Assembly (NCBI GenBank): GCA_004154925.1
Contig: QJNS01000352.1
Span: 1 to 63,362 of the forward strand
Length of the DNA stretch: 63,362 nucleotides
Source of the DNA: Monosporascus cannonballus
Lineage: Eukaryota > Ascomycota > Sordariomycetes > Xylariales
Direction of reading: 5' to 3'
Shown here piece by piece: positions 46,258-56,375 of the stretch. Below the pieces are notes generated by a model that had not been told where the DNA came from, ran no database searches, and saw only the letters and a list, made by a program, of their open reading frames with translations. Every line of letters begins with the position of its first letter. Positions within the stretch are counted from its first letter, which is position 1. The position numbers and the translations under genes are program-made.

Positions 46258-47571
46258 GCGGTGACGTTCCGTCGTCACGAGGGGCCCGTGAAGAGAAGTC
46301 CGTTAGATGAGATCCCGGGGCCCGCTGGGGACGGCAGCAACGCCAATGTGGAAGCAATCGGCGTATTAACCGTGACGGAGACGGTTAGGGAGACGGTAAC
46401 GGCCGGAGGCGAAGTAGGGGCCCTGGGCGCGGTCGGTGCATCACAAGTAACGATCACTTACACGATGACGATCACGGAGACCGCGGGAGCTGTTGACGGC
46501 GAAACCGGGGACGCATTGTACGTTACGTCCACGGATGATCACTCTCACGGGCCAACAGATCTTAATAGGGTGCCTAAGATCACAATAACCCTCTATCACC
46601 TGGCCCCAGCGTTGACCGTCACCAAAGTGTCTACGACGACACTAATGCAGATGATCCCCTGCGGGACGACAGATGCCGCCCCAGTTCTGCCCGGCCAGGA
46701 GTCACCAATTGCTTCTTCGGCCAATGATGTATCCTCACCGGAGCTGGTGACTGTCACGCCTACCTTCCCGGAGGCGGTTGTTCCACCAACTGATCCGGTA
46801 GAGCCTCCGCCAGTGACAACGTCCGCATCCGAGCCCGCGGCCCTTCCGGCAACGTCTTCTGTAGATATACCTAACTTCAGCTTCAGCAACATCATCTCGG
46901 CGCCTCTAATCGAAACGCCAGCCGTCCCTAGCGAGACCACGGCCATCGAACCCCCCGTACCGGGTGAGAGCACAACCGTCGAGGAGGCTCCTGCGCCAGT
47001 TGAAAGTTCCACGGCGACCGAGCCCCCGCCGCCAAGCGAGACAAGCGCACCCCCTGAGGTCACCCCGCCGCCAGCTGAGACGACCCAGGCCCCCGAAGAG
47101 ACGACCGGAGCGTCCTCTTCGACGACGGCGGAAGCCTCATCCTCTTCTATCCCGGCCACGTCCGAAACCACGACGGCGGACCCGACCTCGACACCGGAGC
47201 CGGAGCCCGTCGATGAGGAGACGGAGGCGCCTGCACCCACGCCGACTTCCGCCGCCCCGCAGAGCTCGCTAGAGCTGGCCGCCGGCCTCCCGATCTCGGA
47301 GGCCCTGCCCGTCGAGGAGGGCCCGAGCCCCACGACCAGGATCGGACAGGCGTCCGCGGCCTCGGGCGCGTACACGGGCGTCAGGGAGGGCCCGTCAGTC
47401 ATCCTGTCCGGTCACACGCTGGTGAACAGCCTCTATCTCGGCAACCTCGGCGGGGGAGGCGTCGTCGCCGCCGCCGCCGCCACCGGTGGCCCCATGACGC
47501 TGGGGGCTCTACGCTCCGCTGCCGCTACTACCGCCGGTGGCCCCATGACGCTCGGGGTGCTGGCCGGTTGA
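46258..47571 (+). CDS. Pro/Thr/Ser/Glu-rich surface or secreted protein, 5' end missing
   Basis: 437 residues visible from a probable acceptor (..ATATAG at 46257) to the stop at 47571. No ATG begins the frame, and the signal-peptide exon is expected upstream, in or beyond the N gap. The N-terminal part carries Thr/Val repeats of the kind seen in fungal adhesins and wall proteins (LTVTETVRETVT, VTITYTMTITETAG, LTVTKVSTTTLMQ). The central 250 residues are a mucin-like Pro/Thr/Ser/Glu region (PPVTTSASEPAALP, ETTQAPEETTG). The C terminus has two copies of a GGPMTLG module joined by Ala runs, and a small-residue/hydrophobic end that could serve as a weak anchor signal. It is probably O-glycosylated and wall-associated. 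No enzymatic domain is present. Confidence 0.75.
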   Translation, partial: AVTFRRHEGPVKRSPLDEIPGPAGDGSNANVEAIGVLTVTETVRETVTAGGEVGALGAVGASQVTITYTMTITETAGAVDGETGDALYVTSTDDHSHGPTDLNRVPKITITLYHLAPALTVTKVSTTTLMQMIPCGTTDAAPVLPGQESPIASSANDVSSPELVTVTPTFPEAVVPPTDPVEPPPVTTSASEPAALPATSSVDIPNFSFSNIISAPLIETPAVPSETTAIEPPVPGESTTVEEAPAPVESSTATEPPPPSETSAPPEVTPPPAETTQAPEETTGASSSTTAEASSSSIPATSETTTADPTSTPEPEPVDEETEAPAPTPTSAAPQSSLELAAGLPISEALPVEEGPSPTTRIGQASAASGAYTGVREGPSVILSGHTLVNSLYLGNLGGGGVVAAAAATGGPMTLGALRSAAATTAGGPMTLGVLAG

Positions 47572-48020
47572 TCGAGTTAACAGACGGGTTTTCGTTTCGC
47601 GCGGGGCGTGGTTGATGACAGCGGCGAGGGAGACGGGACTCCCCAGAGCGGCGAGCAGATGAGACAAGATAGGAAGCACCCCCCTGGGCGGCGTTGGCGT
47701 ATTACTTTATTATAGACTTCACCTCCGTAAACAGATTTTGTAATACGCGCAATTCCCACCCTACATGATTTGGACGGCGGTGCATAGTGTACATAGTTCA
47801 CTTCGAAGACTTACGTCACTCCCTGCGGGAGCCCAAAGCTCTGTTTGGTTCCGGTGGTATCTTCAATTGGGCAGCCCGGCACGATAATTGTTGTATGAAC
47901 TGTGTGTATTTTAACGGGTCGGTTCCATGGGACCAATAAATTTCCATTATCTGGGGTATCTTCGCTCTGCGAGCCATTCCGTTCTTAAAACGCCGTTGTT
48001 GATGCCGTAGCCCGCAACCA
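47572..48020. other. convergent 3' intergenic
   Basis: Short spacer between the 3' ends of the surface-protein gene (plus) and Rpp1 (minus). Nothing else is seen. Confidence 0.5.
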
Positions 48021-49061
48021 TCACGTCGTCTTCGCCTCAGTGTTCTGCGCCTTCCGTATGACGGCCTTCATCTTCTTGGCCTGTCTCTTGCTCATAGGCT
48101 TATTGTCGTCCCCCTCAGGGCCGCCATCGCCGCCCCTCTCCTCCTCCGTGACCTTCCTCTTGTTGTCGCCGTTCTTGTTCTTATTGTTTTTATCCGCGGC
48201 CTTCTTCTGCTTCTCCTTGGCCGCCTCCCTGTCCTCGCCTTCCCCCTTCTCCCTCTCGGCCACCCCGACGATGTCCACGACGCCCCGGAACCCGCTCCTC
48301 TTGATCCGCTCGTTCACTACGACGCCACGCGGCAGCACCCCAAGGCCCTCCATGCCCCTCTCGCTGCCGAGCCCCCAGAGCGCGAGCAGGTTGACGACGT
48401 CGGCGGGTCCGCGCAGGCCCAGGGCGCCGCGCGCGCCACTGCTGATGACGATGCCGCGGCCGCGGGTGGCACGCACAAGCTCGACGACATTGCCGATGAA
48501 GGCGGCGCGGGCGCGGGCGTCATAGGCCGCGTCCGACCCCGACCCCGATCCCGACCCCGGGGAAAGCCCCTGCGCGTAGCACACCTCGAACCGCAGGCCG
48601 CGGTTCACGGCGGCCATGCAGGGCTTCGGGCGGAAGTGGAACGGGAACCGCTGCGCGAGGTCTAGCGAGATCAGCGACGCGTCCGTCAGGTTCAGGTTCA
48701 GGCACGCGCCCTGGAACTCCCGCTCCGTCGTCGGCCGCACCGCCACCACGTCGTACGACGACCCCAGCTGCGGCAGCCGGTGGTACGCGCTCGGGTCGCT
48801 GAGCACGAGCGTCGCGCGGTGCAAGACCGTCGGGAGCGGCTGCTTGCCGGAGGTCTGGTCCGGCGTCGTCGATGATGCGGGACCGGCTGGTGGTGGTGGG
48901 AACTTGGGGAGCGGGTTGGCGATCTGCGGCGGTACCGGCGGCGCGACGGTGTGGTTCAGGGCCACGACGTTGTACCCCAGCGCGGCGCTGAACCTCAGGG
49001 TGCGCTCGAGCTCGGCGGCGCTGGTCGACGGGGACCAGGCGATGTTGAGGTCGTACAGCAT
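48021..49061 (-). CDS. RPP1: RNase P/MRP protein subunit Rpp1 (p30 family)
   Basis: Protein subunit of nuclear RNase P (tRNA 5' processing) and RNase MRP (rRNA processing). One exon, 346 aa. It begins MLYDLNIAWSP, the usual N terminus of the family, so the ATG at 49061 is chosen over open sequence upstream. The p30 TIM-barrel-like domain spans about 1-265, with GYNVVALNHTV, DLAQRFPFHFRPK, NRGLRFEVCYA, RGIVISSGARGALGLRGP and DVVNLLALWGL. The last 80 residues are a Lys/Glu-rich tail (EKQKKAADKNNKNKNGDNKR) ending with KRQAKKMKAVIRKAQ, a likely nuclear/nucleolar and RNA-contacting segment. A Gly/Ser dipeptide repeat (GSGSGSGS) inserts in the domain near 180. The locus is GC-rich and the ORF is intact. 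Confidence 0.93.
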   Translation of the reverse strand: MLYDLNIAWSPSTSAAELERTLRFSAALGYNVVALNHTVAPPVPPQIANPLPKFPPPPAGPASSTTPDQTSGKQPLPTVLHRATLVLSDPSAYHRLPQLGSSYDVVAVRPTTEREFQGACLNLNLTDASLISLDLAQRFPFHFRPKPCMAAVNRGLRFEVCYAQGLSPGSGSGSGSDAAYDARARAAFIGNVVELVRATRGRGIVISSGARGALGLRGPADVVNLLALWGLGSERGMEGLGVLPRGVVVNERIKRSGFRGVVDIVGVAEREKGEGEDREAAKEKQKKAADKNNKNKNGDNKRKVTEEERGGDGGPEGDDNKPMSKRQAKKMKAVIRKAQNTEAKTT

Positions 49062-49249
49062 CGTCGTCGCTGATGAATTTGCATTGCTCGTCCCGGCAGA
49101 TTCCGATAAGATTGTCACTTACTAACTACCGCCGTAGTAAGTCGTTAGTATCGTGGGATTCACCGCATACCTGATCAGAATGACTGGCTAACGTAAACCA
49201 CAAAATGTGTGTTTTTTTTGGTTTTTTTTTTGGGGGGGGGGGGTGCGTT

Positions 49250-49297
<48 letters not shown>

Positions 49298-50115
49298 CCA
49301 CCCCCCCCCCCCCCCCCCCCCCCCCCCACTTTCGAGATTCTGATTTCCGAAAATTGGGGCGTCACAGTTTAACGTTAGAGCTTTCGAAAAGTTCCGTTAT
49401 TAGCGCCTACAACGGGTGGATGGTGGGCATGTGGGGTAATGCATGTGGTAAGCAGGCTTGGCAGGTAAGCTACTACCTACATATATGTACAGTATGTACA
49501 TGGGAGGTTAGTCTAGCAGAAGCCACATGCAGCCTGCACCGAACGTTCCCTGGAAGAATCCGCCGAAGATGCGACATGACTCCGAAGTCCCAGAGTCCCG
49601 ATGCCTAAGTACCTACCTAGGTGCATGTATCGCATCCCCCTAGGCGCATGTATGCATCCAGAGCTCGAGTAGCTTCTGCTATTACTTGTACGAACTTGAA
49701 CCCAAGATCGCCCAAGCAAACACAGCCCCAATTGTCGCGCATATCTCTCTGGTCACTTAAACACTTGCCTATTCGCTTTCTTTCCATTCCGTATAACTAC
49801 TTACCTTTCAAGTTGATACGCCGAGGTTATCTTTAACTTGTCGCATGGGCATCGTTCACTAGCTGAGGTCCCGCCTACCATTCGGTACATATCCGCCACT
49901 CACGATATCTCCTGCCTTCAAGGCTTCCTGCGTACACTCTTCTTTCACCTGGGACCTTTTATCGCCACAACATTTTGCATCTTTAGCAAGCCTCACGCCA
50001 GCCAGCCGATTCGAACATTCTCCGCCAAGAGGCGATTCGGCGGCAACAGGAGACGTCGCATATCAGGTACCTACCTACGTAGACCCGCGCGCGGCCTGCC
50101 GGACCATCCGCGACC
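49062..50115. other. divergent promoter region with homopolymer artefact
   Basis: Lies between the 5' ends of Rpp1 (minus) and the zinc-ribbon gene (plus), so it should carry both promoters. It includes TACCTACCTAGGT-type motifs near 49610 and the homopolymer block listed separately. No gene is seen. Confidence 0.5.
49212..49327. repeat. T, G and long C homopolymer block
   Basis: T8, GG, T10, G12, TGCGTTT, then a C run from 49251 to 49327 broken only by GCCA at 49297-49300. Serial homopolymers of this purity are unlike the rest of the window. They probably reflect low-quality read ends or consensus errors rather than true sequence. Confidence 0.85.
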
Positions 50116-50571
50116 ATGTGCTTCGTATTCACCTGCGGCGAGCACACCTTCCGCAAGGAAGTCGAGGGCTACGAGGGCATCATCTGCCAGTGCCACAACT
50201 GCGGGAACTACTCGGGCCGCGTCATCAAGTCGAATCCGTGGTTCACCTTCTGCTTCGTGGTAAGTTACACGTTCCATCCCTATCCTTCTCTCCCGTCCGT
50301 CGCCGAGAAAACTCTGGGGGAGCGGCGCGCGCTGACATTCCGACAGCCCGTCCTGCCCCTGTCCTTCAAGGGCTACCACGACGTCGTCTGCCACATCTGC
50401 AACTTCGCGCAGCCGCTCGAGAACCGCCCCGACGTCCTGAACATGAAGGGCGGAGGCGGCAACGTGCCCATGCCGAACCGCGGGAGCCCGCTGCCGCCGC
50501 CCGGCTGGGGAGCATCGCCGCCACCGCCGCATGCTTCGCCGCCGGCGCAACAGCCGATGAGATACGGATGA
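50116..50571 (+). CDS. small zinc-ribbon protein, fungal zinc_ribbon type
   Basis: Two exons, 50116-50259 and 50347-50571, giving 122 aa. Zinc ligands are CxxC pairs CHNC (Cys26/Cys29) and CHIC (Cys63/Cys66), separated by the conserved segment NPWFTFCFVPVLPLSFKGYH, which only forms after splicing. Small eukaryotic proteins of this zinc-ribbon family share this WFTLFFVPVFPL-like core; their role is unknown. The tail is a Gly/Pro-rich low-complexity stretch ending AQQPMRYG. The 87-nt intron is a multiple of three and has no stop in frame, so its retention would give a 151-aa variant with an insert between the zinc ligands. The conserved core argues for removal. Confidence 0.85.
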   Translation: MCFVFTCGEHTFRKEVEGYEGIICQCHNCGNYSGRVIKSNPWFTFCFVVSYTFHPYPSLPSVAEKTLGERRALTFRQPVLPLSFKGYHDVVCHICNFAQPLENRPDVLNMKGGGGNVPMPNRGSPLPPPGWGASPPPPHASPPAQQPMRYG

Positions 50572-51251
50572 ACGACCGTTTCGAAAAGAATTCTCCTTCA
50601 TCACACGTGCCGTGAGCGGAAGAGTCGATCGCCCGCGTTGTGGGAAGCCCATTATGTCCTTACTGGTTCGTCGCGTTGGCATGATATTGGAGAGGAAAAG
50701 AAACGACCGTCGATATAATGTTGGACGGGTAGGATGGATTGAGGCTCGGGATAGGCGTTTTGGTACCGGCTGGGAGGGAGGTGGCATTGCTTTATTCTGT
50801 TACGTGTATAACCTTATGACACCGGCAGTGACAGCCGATTGATTATATGATACCTCTTGACAAATTGATACTTGATAGCTGTCTCGTTGCAAATGTGCAC
50901 AGGGGACGATAGGCATTAGAAAGACTTAGGGCGTGCAGACCTCACAATCTAGGCTCGATATCAGATATTTGGAATGGTTAGACAAGTTTACAGCATGCGG
51001 TCGCTTCATGCCAAGGATGTCAGGCCCTCAGGGCTTGTGGAAACAGAGGCGTCATCAACTTGATACACTACCCCTTTCCGCTTCTCCCCTGAGATATGGG
51101 GATTCGTAACTCGACAGCTAAGGAGCTGCAGACAGCCGCACGAAAGCCGCAGACGGCTAGGCAGGCAAGGAAAATAGTTAGATTGCACCATGGATATCAT
51201 GCAACCTCTGTATCCCCATACAAACGACACCTTTCTCCTTAAGCGACGCTC
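50572..51251. other. convergent 3' intergenic
   Basis: Spacer between the 3' ends of the zinc-ribbon gene (plus) and the LigD-type gene (minus). No feature beyond the expected 3' UTRs is seen. Confidence 0.5.
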
Positions 51252-52913
51252 TCAATTCAGCACCGGCCTCCAACCCTTGCGCCCCACGTAACCGACGACG
51301 CCCTCGTCCCTGAGGACGTCGGCGGCGAGGCGTCCCGTGACGGCGCTGCGCTCGACCTCGACGCCCCGGACGTAGAAGGGGATGCGCAGCCTATCGCCGC
51401 CGTCTTCTTCTCCCCGTCCGCCGTCGTGGTCGTCTCCGGGCCCGGAACTACCGCTGCCCCTAGGAGCGGCCGGGGGACTGCTCGGCTCCCAGACGGCCCG
51501 GCCGCCCCCGCGGCGGCGCTTCGCGAACCCGCAGGCCTCCCGGTCGAGCGACAGGTACCACCGCCGCTGGTGCACGCTGCCGATCGTGTTGGCGGCGCCC
51601 GCGTAGGCGTTGGTGCGGCGCACGTGCTCGTCCTCGAGCTCGCGGATCTCGCGCTCCATCGCCGGGACGACGCCGCTCCGATCTCCCGCCACCTCCGCGA
51701 GGGGCACCGTTACGATTTCCGCATCGCCGTCGTCATGGCCCCTCCGGGACCCCGCCGCGCGCTCCGAGTCGGAGGAGCTCGTCGTGGGCTGCTGCCGCCG
51801 CGCGGCCCTCGTCGACGCCCGCGTCCGCCGTCTCCGCTTCGTCGTCGGCGCACGCAGGTTGCGGGCCCGGCCGGCTACGTCCTCGTCCCTCGTGAGCCGC
51901 AGGCTGAGCACGTAGGTGTGCGGGAGACGGGCGCCGCGCAGCTGGATGCGGATCTTGCGCGCCTGGAACGCGCGCTGGAGCTTCTCCTGTTCCGTGGGCC
52001 CCCCCTCTTCCGGGTCGGGCGACGAGGACTGCGAGTCCGGGTCTACGGCCGGCGCCCGTTTATCCCGCTGCGGGAGGACCGTATACGTGCCGGTGTCCCA
52101 GATGAGGAGGGAGCCTGTGGCCGAGGAGGCGGTCTCTATCAGATGGTTCTGAAGCGTCGTTAGCCTGGCTTATCTATAGGCGATATCGGGCGAACTGACC
52201 CATAAACAATGCACTCTTGTCTCTGTCGCATTTCTGTTCAACCGTTGACTGTTCGGATCTCCTGGCAGCCCGTACACTACACCCGACAGCTACGGTCAGT
52301 CATGTTTCTTCTAACAGCCATGAAGTAAACTACAAGTTACAGGACGTGTTTCAAGGGGCATATGACGATGCGAAAGTCTTTAATATGATTTTGTGCTCGC
52401 ACAATCGGGAAGAACGATTGTCTGAAACGCCAGGGGAGACTGCTCACTGATAGCCCAAGACGCGCTGCTCGTCTCGTTGATCTGTAACCGGAGATCGTAG
52501 TGCGTGCCCGCGACGGGATGATCATGCTGGTGCACGACAAAATGAGCGCCCCTGGGATTACCGAAGTTCGCCGTGTACAGCTTCTGGTAGCGCTCGACGG
52601 CGAGATGCGGGATGCCTGACGGAAACGGCGAGAGCGTCGCCTTCGTCAAGATCCGACTGAAGTAGCCCAGGTGGTCATCGACGTGACCTTCTCCCGCCTC
52701 GACCGCAGCCGCGGATGGGCTTTCTTCTTCTTCTTCTTCTTCTTCTGCCCTACTATCCACCGCCCCTTGCTGATCGTCGGAGCTATTACTGCTGGTGGTT
52801 TCGCAAGAAGCTCGAGTCGCGGGGGCTGGCAACTCGATACTCCACTCTAGGTTCCGCTTCTTGATGAACGGACTTGGGACCAGTTGGGGGCTGGGACCGC
52901 GCTTTGTTGCCAT
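51252..52913 (-). CDS. stand-alone LigD-type 3'-phosphoesterase domain protein
   Basis: 479 aa in three exons, 52913-52448, 52276-52200 and 52148-51252, with introns of 171 and 51 nt. The small middle exon was found by motif: SSASWAI joins MYGLPGDPNSQRLNRNATE and VHCLW joins NHLIETASSATGSLLIWDTG. The domain (about 115-330) matches the 3'-phosphoesterase module of bacterial NHEJ ligase LigD, which trims 3'-phosphate or ribonucleotide ends. FVVHQHDHPVAGTHYDLRLQ holds the His and Asp residues expected at the metal site. There is no ligase or polymerase part. A Glu run of eight sits at about 57-64, before the domain. The C-terminal half has Arg-rich tracts (KRRRRTRASTRAARR), a Ser/Asp-rich spacer and a conserved-looking end (YVGRKGWRPVLN). 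A nuclear DNA- or RNA-end cleaning role is inference. Confidence 0.88.
52725..52748. repeat. (TTC)n microsatellite encoding a Glu run
   Basis: Seven to eight TTC units on the plus strand read as GAA/GAG on the minus strand and give the acidic run before the LigD-type domain. Length is likely polymorphic and stays in frame. Confidence 0.8.
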
Positions 52914-53420
52914 GGTCGGTCTATAAATCTGTGGTCACGGACCTGAACCCGGTACCGATGTCGATTGATCGCGTGATCTGCTAAAATGGCGCAAGCGACA
53001 GACAGGTTCCTGGGTCCCCAACGCTGGGACCCGTTTTGCATCTCTTCAGTGCTCTTATTCCAGGACGGAATAATTGCATCGCTCCAGAAATCCCTGCACA
53101 ATGCGGTTGCTGGAAGAGGACTCGTGCCGTAGCAAACAAAGTCTGGATTATAAGCGCGTTGAGTTTGAAGAGGCGGGAGACGGGACATGTATCACGACAT
53201 CTCTTCACGGCGTTCTGAGCGTCAACCCAACCAACACCAGTGTTATCAGAGAGGCGAATGAAAAATCAACAGTAGAAAAAACAAAGTATGTCGGTTGAAT
53301 TGATTATCTGCAGGAATTGGGATGTCGATGGATGTATTATTGCCCGTCATTCGTAGCCAAATTTCTCGGGATTCCGAGGGAGCAAGATCCTGAATAGGAT
53401 GATCGGCAAAAACGAAACGT

Positions 53421-53549
53421 TGATGAGAGTGGGACTCGAACCCACGCGGATTGCTCCACTGCGAAGTTTTCGAACAGGATAGCCTGAACGCAAAGTTTTT
53501 GAACAGGTTAGACCTGAACGCAGCGCCATAACCACTCGGCCATCTCACC
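53421..53549 (-). tRNA. tRNA-Leu (CAG) with 48-nt intron containing a duplicated anticodon segment
   Basis: Read on the minus strand: acceptor GGTGAGA pairs with TCTCATC, discriminator A; D arm TGGCCGAGTGGTTATGGC (A box); anticodon stem CTGCG/CGCAG with loop TTCAGG; long variable arm; T arm GTGGG-TTCGAGT-CCCAC (B box). Long variable arm plus CAG anticodon gives Leu. The intron follows position 37 and spans about 53512-53465. It is unusual: bases 53493-53522 (anticodon 5' stem, loop and first intron part, 30 nt) are repeated almost exactly at 53464-53492 (29 nt), so the transcript carries two copies of TGCGTTCAGG and two possible 5' splice sites. The mature tRNA would be about 81 nt. Functionality depends on correct splicing, which I cannot test. 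Confidence 0.9.
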
Positions 53550-54968
53550 CCCAGAGACCGGGTTATTCCGGACATCCGGATCCCGGGTTCCCGGAAACGG
53601 ATAGGGATCGAGCGGATAAGTGAATGTAAGTAAACAGGGAAGGCACCACCCCGCTTAACAGGTCTCCTCACTTTATTATCCAACTGTAGTGAATTGAGGA
53701 CCGCGGGGGCAAATTTAATACCCTCCCTCCTTCGCCACAGCGCAATGCACCTTGCGAAATCTACATATTGATAAGTAAGCTGTATTCCGATAGTACCAAT
53801 TTCGAAACTTGATTCAGGTGGAAGTATTAAAATCTAGTTTCCACGAACACTCCATTGCTTGCCAAGTTGCCAGGAATCCGGATGTCGGCCTCGGCATGGT
53901 CAGTGATCAATTGCGGAACCGGCAGACGTCGGACAGCGGTCGACATTGCAAGGTTGGAACTCCGGGTTGTGGTTGCGCGTTGTGCCTGGTTGCGTTGATG
54001 TTGTTGGTTTCTAACAAGATAAGGCCCTTTTAATTATCCCTATGAAAGATGCCATCATAGAAACGGATAGTTACTTAAGTAGGTAGGGAACCTGATCACG
54101 CTGAGTTGGCGTCGCCTACGCGGGACGTATACTGTAGGAGAAATTCGGAGCTTTGATTAGGTGGTCTAATGATGATGTTCTGGACTACTAGGTAAAAAGC
54201 ACAAGCTCAGAGGCAGCTCCGATTAAGACCCTCAACGTCCCCCGTATGGCTCTCCTTCCTTCGAGGTACCCGCCAACTGTGGGAATGCCATGACTTGCCT
54301 AAAGTCTATTAGAAAAGCCACTTGTAATGACATGGAAGGGGGAGCCTTTCACTGTAGTATATATCCAATAGAGGGCAACGACACTGAAGGTGCCACGACA
54401 ACTACTTTCAAGTCGAGAAATGGGCCAAAAGCTTATGCCCGACAGCTTACAAAACGGGCCAATAAGGAAAGGGGCGACTTGCTTCCATTTCCCTTCCATG
54501 ACTTCCAAGTAACAAGACAACCTGAACTTGTGAGAACTTCAGGAAATGGGTTGGTGCAGTACTGATACCTACTCGCCATCGATCGGATAGGGCGGTAGAT
54601 CCCTATTGAATTAAATACTGACGCTTCGTACCGTAGGCCTGTGATAGAAGTTGCAATTATCAAACCGTCTCGTCCGATTATGTCGGAGTTAAAGGCGGCC
54701 TACCTCTAATACATCATCTACCGTATTCACTGCGGTTCGGTGGTGGCGGATAGCCTCAGGCCGCGGTTTGTAACGGCGTCGCAATCAATTTGCTGCCTTC
54801 GGAGGCAGACTTTATACCCTGACAACATTTATTTTCTTCCTAATGGATGGCTAGAATTCCTACCCCTTTTTCTTCTTATGTTCAAATGTGTACACAGCTT
54901 CTACCGGAATTGGTTTTTTTAACTTGGGTTCGACCCCGCTATTACCTGCGATCGATCTACAGTTAACG
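53550..54968. other. intergenic between tRNA-Leu and the Wss1-like gene
   Basis: No gene recognised. A 91-codon plus frame (54290-54565) has no family motif. A polypyrimidine/T-rich stretch around 54866-54925 before the Wss1-like ATG may be its core promoter. Confidence 0.4.
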
Positions 54969-56375
54969 ATGCCGGAAATCGACCCTCTCGTTCTCTCATA
55001 TTCGCATTTGGCGAAATTTCCGCGCGCCAAAGATGCTTTGCACACGTTGAAAAAGGTGGCTTCTCTCGTTAAACCCATCATGAGGGCGAGAGGATGGAAG
55101 GTCGGACAGCTTACGGAGTTTTATCCCGATCAACATAACCTCCTTGGTGAGCAGCTCTCCTCGTATCGCTTTCAGTAATTCCCAGCTGACGGTTTCGCCC
55201 ATAGGCCTAAATGTTGGTGCCGGCAGGAAGATATGTCTTAGGCTTCGACATGTGGGCGACCTGAATCAGTTTCTCCCTATCGAGCAAGTCACCGACACCA
55301 TGCTCCACGAGTTAGCCCACAATGTCCACGGTCCTCACGACTCCAAATTCCACGCGCTATGGAACCAACTACGAGACGAACACGAATCACTGGTGATGAA
55401 GGGCTACACCGGGGAAGGGTTTCTATCCGAAGGGCATCGTCTGGGCGGGAGGAGGGTGCCTATGGACGAGGCGCGGAGGATAGCTAGGGTCGCGGCGGAG
55501 AAGCGTCGACCTCTCGGCACGGGTTCCGGACAGCGTCTCGGGGGGACACCTATTCGTCCAGGTCAGGATGTCAGACGGGCTATTGTCGACGCGATCGAAC
55601 GGCGCAACAAAACGTTACAGGGTTGTGCGAACGATAACAAGACGCAGGCTGAGATTCGCGAGATCGCAGACACGGCGACTAGGAATGGGTTTCGAACACA
55701 GGCTGAAGAGGATGCTGCAAACGAGGCTGCGATTGCCCAGGCGCTATGGGAGCTTGTCCAGGAAGACGAGAAGGCCAAATACGGCGATGCTTACGTGCCA
55801 CCGACTGCCGATGATCCAGCCGGGGCTGGACGTGATAGCATCATAGACTGGCCACCAAAGCCAACTCCAGCGGCGTCACCATCACCGTCGTACGTCGTTA
55901 AAGGTGGCATCAATACGGAGGACCAGGCCATTCCAACTACCTGGACTTGTGAGATGTGTACCCTCGAGAACCCTCTCAACTACTTGTGTTGCGACGCGTG
56001 CGGTACCGAGCGAGGTGGGAACGTAACCAGAGACCTAGCAGAGAGATTGTCAAAGAGACAACGGACGACAATTGACCTTACCAACCCGGAAACAAAACGC
56101 TCCCGTGCGGCGGTGTCGTCGTCGGCCAAGCCGTCGCCGACCACAACGTCAGGGATACCTCCGGCGGCTGGCCTTGCGCCACGGACGTGGCGGTGCTCGT
56201 TTTGTGGTCGAATCCGCGAGAGGCAATGGTGGACATGCGACTTGTGCGGAACCAGTAAGTGCCATTATGCCGCCCCGTTCCCCCATCTCTTCCGGACAAG
56301 CGGCTTCGTCCATCGACCAGAGCCTCTGAAAAGACTCTCACTGACGCTGATGGCATAGTGAAGGAAAGCTCTTGA
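54969..56375 (+). CDS. Wss1/SPRTN-like WLM metalloprotease (DNA-protein crosslink repair)
   Basis: Expected to degrade proteins covalently trapped on DNA. Three exons, 54969-55146, 55205-56254 and 56359-56375; 414 aa. WLM domain (about 1-170): MRARGWKVGQLTEFYP, then HELAHNVHGPHD with His94, Glu95, His98 and His104 forming the zinc site. A charged middle part follows, with a DVRRAIVDAIERR helix. Two RanBP2-type zinc fingers come next (TWTCEMCTLENPLNYLCCDACGTE and TWRCSFCG..WWTCDLCG, shown in part), which in this family bind ubiquitin/SUMO or DNA. The last exon is only 17 nt and gives the ending CGTMKESS; the frame without this splice would run to 56358 with an unrelated tail. A basic segment KRQRTTIDL between the fingers is a possible nuclear or SUMO-interacting signal. 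Divergent from the LigD-type gene about 2 kb away. Confidence 0.93.

Noticed and set aside
46596..47402. 268-codon minus-strand frame rich in Val/Gly/Ser
   Set aside because: Antisense shadow of the Pro/Thr/Glu-rich surface-protein gene.
49251..49327. C run as a telomere-like or centromere-like repeat
   Set aside because: Not TTAGGG-type; a pure homopolymer beside other homopolymers fits a sequencing artefact better.
54920..54945. TTGGGTTCGACCCCG, resembling a tRNA B box
   Set aside because: No A box, acceptor stem or cloverleaf can be built around it.
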